Source: Oopsacas minuta
Taxonomy: Eukaryota; Porifera; Hexactinellida; Lyssacinosida; Leucopsacidae
Assembly (NCBI GenBank): GCA_024704765.1
Contig: JAKMXF010000066.1
Span: 1,051,883-1,115,882, forward strand
Length of the DNA stretch: 64,000 nt
Direction of reading: 5' to 3'
Below the pieces are notes generated by a model. That model saw only the letters and a list, made by a program, of their open reading frames with translations, was not told where the DNA came from and ran no database searches. Position numbers and translations under genes: made by a program. Shown piece by piece: positions 60,275 to 64,000 of this stretch (position 1 is the first letter of the stretch; each line of letters opens with the position of its first letter).

Positions 60275-63200
60275 ATGAATGTACAGAAGAGATTCATTGC
60301 ATATGCAGTTATCTTGGGGAGTATTCTTGCCCTCATGATCGTGAGTTACATTTTGTAAGAGTATATAGCTCAAAAATATGATTTATATTATTCTTGAACT
60401 TTATAGCTCATTTCGCTGATTCTTACCATCTTGACTGCACTATTAGGAGGCTACGCAGTATACTGGAATGGACCTGATGGTGATATATTTTCCGCGGTAA
60501 GTTATGTATTAATTCAACTGTTAAATATGTTTATTATATTTTTCTTCAGTCAACTTTGGTCTATTTTCATGCTATGTTTGGATTTGCAGCCATAGGAGCT
60601 TATCTCATTATTGTGGGTAAGTCAACATGATTATTTTGTACTTTCCTCGCTTTCCTTGCCTTTTTTCGGCATACGTATATTGCCTGAAGTATTCTAGTTG
60701 GGGAATGGTACTCAATATTTATTATGTGAGGCTCAACATATCGTATTTGCTTTTATACTTATCCGTGGTTATTAAACTATTGTAAAACTACTAGCATAGT
60801 TGAATTAATGTTGGCTGAACCTAAGTCTAAGCGTCTGAAGTGGAGTCCAGATCCTCAGAACATTGCTTGGGCGAACGATAAGACGAAATTCGGCCTGAAG
60901 ATGATGAAGGAGATGGGTTGGCAAGAAGGAGAAGGTCTTGGCATGAACGGCCAAGGCTCAAACAAACACATAGAAATACGGCCTGTAGTTGATAATAGAG
61001 GCCTTGGCTGTGGGCCGAACTCCGAATCGCAACATCAACCAGAATTCGAGGAAATACTGCGCTCCCTCAACGAACAATATTCAACCAATAACAAAACTAC
61101 AAACAATGACAAAATACGTTTTCCAATTGAACACGGCGCAGCAAAGTCTCGACCTTTACGCTACAGAAAGTTTATACAAGCAAAAGACTTGTCTAGTAAA
61201 ACCAGCGATGAATTATCTTGTATTTTCGTTACAAATCAGTCACGTAGTGAAAGCGAAGGAAGTTTAAATGAAACCTCAAAATTAGCAGAGGTCAGACATT
61301 TGAATAGAATACTTGAACAGAATGTAGGAAGTGAACGAATTGCTGTGGATATAACAACAAAGGAAAGGTTTGAAACAATTTCTAAAGATGATTCTAGAAA
61401 TTCTATAACAGACAAAGGACAGTTAAATCGTGATTTCCTTCGTCCAAAGAAACAGTCAAAGCGTATTAGGAAGAAGCATATAGACAGTTGACTAATTAGT
61501 AATAATTCTATCATTTGTTCAGACTATCCAATTTCTTCATACATTAGTGGAGGTGTATTTGTATTCAATTATAATTAGGAGGTTGTAATATATTCAATCA
61601 ATTCAATTAAACTCTTATATTATCTCTCCAGCTTTCTTTGGATATACAGCAATAGTGTTTAGATGGAGAGATGGATTCATTTGGGTGAGTTGATCATGCA
61701 ATTTTCACATAAATTAGATTATATAACGTGTTCTATTTGACCTGGCTAAACATTGTTGTTGTTGATGTTTGTTGGATTAATAACATATCCAATTTATATT
61801 TGCAGTTGGTTATTTCTATATGTATTATAATCCAATTAGTGTATTTTGATTTGCAACTAATCAGTAACTAAGATATATCCCATTAACAGAAATTTCTTTA
61901 GTTTTGGGTTCACAAGTACTCACTAGACTATTGGTTGAAATACTAATTGTTTGTTAATCAAACTAATGGGTTATAGAAGGATGTTTGTGTTGATCTAATT
62001 ACCCTCGAGCTAAAATTAATTGAACTCTCCAATGGTACAGTTCCCCCATGTGTTCCATCTCATTATCAGAATTTTAGTGTTAATGCTAAAATAATTGTTT
62101 GTTTCTGGAATTAGCAATACAAGTATAATTTGGTTTGTGCGAGGTTAAAGATCAACTACCTACTTATTAATCTGTTTATACAATATGTAATGGTTACAGT
62201 CAGTAAACAAATACGATAGCAAATGTCATATTTCCCCCACTACGCTGTATTCTTTCTTGACTCAAATTACCATCATTTTTTTGCGAATACTATGTGAATT
62301 ATCTTATTAGTAAAGCCTGGATTATCTCGGGAATTCAAGTGTCATCCATGAGAAAGTATTTTTGCTATATTTCTGGGTATTTTATGGTGGAAAAGAGGAA
62401 TAATGTGAAATTCCGAGAAAATTGTAATAGGGGTTGTCACGCATATTTTGCTCACCTCCGCCGCAAATTCGGGAGAATCTTTTTGCATTTATTACAGACC
62501 TTCCCTATATTTACAACTATCTCTTCTAATAATGATGTTTCAACCTAATTTACTGGTTAATACCTGTTTTCATTTGTATGATTCAATTCTGTTTTAGTAT
62601 TAATAATATCTACAAACCAAAATATACGATCTCCTGTTAACAAATTGTATTATTACATTACATAATCTCTAATTTCAATAATCACATGATGAGGTAATTA
62701 TGTATTAATCACATGAAATAGGTAATTTATCCCTTGGAATAAATGTTTTTATCAAAAATATAGATTTCAATTCCCTCGTGACTCGACAATAATACATTAC
62801 ATTTCTGATTACAAATATTTTAATCCAGGAATACCATATATCCTAGCAGGTGTTAAAATCTTTTTCTCAGATGCTTGAACTCAGTTTTGTGAATATTAGT
62901 TTGTAAATTACCTTAGAAATATCACTAATAACTTGAACTTGAACTTTGAATGATAATTACGGAAATACACTACTTTTTCTAACGATAATTCCAGTTATTT
63001 CAATAAATAGTACTTCCCTTTTATGAGAATAATTGATTGGTGGTTGTACTACATCTTCCCCTTCCCTAAATCCATCCCATGATGACTGATGAGGATAGTT
63101 CATCTTATTGGTAATGCTTCAACAAACAACTTTGCACATGTGTATTACGTGTTTAGAAGATTATTCAGCAATTTGCCAGCTATGCAGCATTTGAATATTC

Positions 63201-63325
63201 TACTCTGCTACTGGATATTTTATGTATTTAATATTACGTATTATTCTTAGTTAGTTTTCTTCTGCGTTATCATCATCGTTGGAGAAGTTGGGATGGCAGT
63301 TTACGTCTATCTTGAAAGAACCAAT
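60275..63325 (+). CDS. Tetraspanin-like membrane protein, N-terminal part (runs off window)
   Basis: Five small exons join in frame: 60275-60340, 60407-60496, 60550-60616, 61632-61684, 63251-63325 (117 aa so far). They encode a basic N-terminus (MNVQKRF), TM1 (AVILGSILALMILISLILTI), a short loop (YWNGPDGDIF), TM2 (GFAAIGAYLIIVGAFFGYTA), a cytosolic turn (VFRWRDGFIW) and TM3 (LVFFCVIIIVGEVGMAVYVY). TM2-turn-TM3 with the intramembrane glutamate in TM3 is tetraspanin-like. The large extracellular loop with its CCG motif and TM4 should follow after the donor at 63326 but are not seen before 64000. Canonical N-terminal and turn cysteines are missing, so the family call is moderate. Intron 3 holds the complete PINX1 gene, and intron 4 is 1.57 kb. 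Confidence 0.5.
60808..61491 (+). CDS. PINX1: PIN2/TERF1-interacting telomerase inhibitor 1 (G-patch), nested
   Basis: Nucleolar G-patch protein that activates an RNA helicase (DHX15/Prp43 partner) in rRNA processing and in vertebrates inhibits telomerase. 227 aa, intronless. MLAEPKSKRLKWSPDPQN at the N-terminus is diagnostic. The G-patch (about 24-70) contains TKFGLKMMKEMGWQEGEGLG, and FIQAKDLSSKTSDELSCIF matches the conserved downstream block. The C-terminus ends in a basic KKQSKRIRKKH stretch. At 227 aa it is about 100 residues shorter than human PINX1, and most of the C-terminal telomerase-inhibitory region appears to be missing. The whole CDS lies in intron 3 of the tetraspanin-like gene on the same strand, 191 bases past its donor and 140 bases before its acceptor. 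Confidence 0.92.
   Translation: MLAEPKSKRLKWSPDPQNIAWANDKTKFGLKMMKEMGWQEGEGLGMNGQGSNKHIEIRPVVDNRGLGCGPNSESQHQPEFEEILRSLNEQYSTNNKTTNNDKIRFPIEHGAAKSRPLRYRKFIQAKDLSSKTSDELSCIFVTNQSRSESEGSLNETSKLAEVRHLNRILEQNVGSERIAVDITTKERFETISKDDSRNSITDKGQLNRDFLRPKKQSKRIRKKHIDS
62325..62440. repeat. Interspersed repeat, family R4 (inverted), in intron 4
   Basis: TTTTTGCTATATTTCTGGGT and TATTTTATGGTGGAAAAGAG are the reverse complement of the R4 core seen at 31355, 45528 and 58225. Confidence 0.55.
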
Positions 63326-63336
63326 GTAAGGCAATA

Positions 63337-63453
63337 CAGTGGAACCTCGTTAATACGAAGGTTATTTAATTGGCATTACTCCGGTGATACGAACTTGGGG
63401 TAAGCGGACAAATTTTGGCAGTCCGTTGGTGTTCGTATTTACGAGATTCCACA
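63337..63453. mobile_element. MITE, family R3 (Tigger/pogo-like ends)
   Basis: Left end CAGTGGAACCTCGTTAATAC, right end GTTCGTATTTACGAGATTCC. The ends are clear inverted repeats and resemble the consensus ends of Tigger/pogo elements. About 117 bases, 11 bases after the tetraspanin exon 5 donor. Confidence 0.7.
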
Positions 63454-64000
63454 CAACAATTCTATGAACTTTACTATTATACAATTATTATGACATTGGA
63501 TTATTTCGTTAATTTTCTTATCAAAATCTCTAACAATCATGAAATATGAGAGTAAACTATACGTTTGATTTTCGGTGATCCCGTAACTAACGAAGTATAT
63601 AGTTGTTCACGATCACGAATACTTAGTATGTCACGTAATGCACCATTTTCCTACTAATCATTGTTCTCCACCAAAACTCAAATTGATTTATTCATGGAAT
63701 ACTGAATTATTATTTCAACTATTTTTCACTCTTCAGAAAATTCTGAGATTCTATGATACATCACCGAATCTTGGTGGATAATTTGGGGCCTTATGGTCAA
63801 AATACAGGCTTTTTCAATTTTCTGATCATTGTGAATTTTCTAAATTTCGGACTACGTATTCATGGTTGATTATTTCATAACATTCTAAAATTCCATTTTG
63901 CCATACCCGCTGAATATTTCAACTTAGAACTTTACTCAACTATTTAATTAATTTCCATTCCATTGTGTTTCATCTAGTTAGTCGACTTGCTGCCTTATAT
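63454..64000. other. Window end, probably intron; nothing recognised
   Basis: AT-rich sequence with no exon or repeat I can support. It is probably part of intron 5 of the tetraspanin-like gene. Confidence 0.35.

Noticed and set aside
61806-61871. Alternative terminal exon of the tetraspanin-like gene (LVISICIIIQLVYFD then a stop)
   Set aside because: It follows a TTTGCAG acceptor and would close the frame at 61871, but the exon at 63251 gives a better TM3 with the expected glutamate and a consensus donor. It could still be a rare alternative or decayed exon duplicate.
62294-62548. 84-codon plus-strand open frame
   Set aside because: It overlaps an inverted R4 repeat, has no recognisable protein similarity and lies in a predicted intron.

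Overview
The window is nuclear DNA of a compact, AT-rich animal genome. The gene set is metazoan: a PKNOX/PREP-type TALE homeobox gene, beta-TrCP, RALGAPB, WDR11, U2SURP, TYW5 and a TM7SF2-type sterol reductase. Genes are dense, most introns are about 50-450 bp, and the standard genetic code fits throughout. The species cannot be named from sequence alone. A non-bilaterian animal, for example a sponge, is a reasonable guess but only an inference. I support 24 protein-coding genes.

Layout. 0-10 kb holds mostly intronless genes: an S10 serine carboxypeptidase, Kish/TMEM167, a C14-sterol reductase, two SERHL-type hydrolases flanking complex I subunit NDUFB3, and a two-RRM hnRNP A/B-D-like protein. 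10-24 kb holds RALGAPB (12 exons), the PKNOX homeobox gene, and beta-TrCP with a complete mitochondrial aspartyl-tRNA synthetase inside its first intron. 26-38 kb holds UBE2J2, CAND1 (10 exons), DHODH, TRMT112, UQCR10 and NOC2L. 38-50 kb holds DNA2 (18 exons), TYW5 and U2SURP (8 exons). 51-64 kb holds the only minus-strand gene (an orphan), a GC-rich palindromic repeat block, WDR11 (12 exons), and a tetraspanin-like gene that runs towards the window end and carries PINX1 in an intron.

Three patterns stand out. (1) 23 of 24 genes lie on the plus strand, and essentially all of them have a 3' splice-acceptor-like TAG/CAG/AAG within about 90 nt (mostly under 60) upstream of the ATG, usually with no matching donor. 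Spliced-leader trans-splicing, perhaps of polycistronic transcripts, would explain this, but it is a hypothesis. (2) Two intronless genes (mitochondrial AspRS and PINX1) sit in same-strand introns of unrelated genes. (3) From about 25 kb on, short non-autonomous inverted-repeat elements of at least seven families are common, and two families (R2, R4) were found only inside introns.

Functionally, two genes fall in the ubiquitin/cullin system next to each other in the window (beta-TrCP as SCF receptor, CAND1 as SCF exchange factor), with the ER E2 UBE2J2 between them. Several others serve mitochondrial function (NDUFB3, UQCR10, DHODH, AspRS) or RNA and ribosome biology (hnRNP, U2SURP, NOC2L, TRMT112, TYW5, PINX1).
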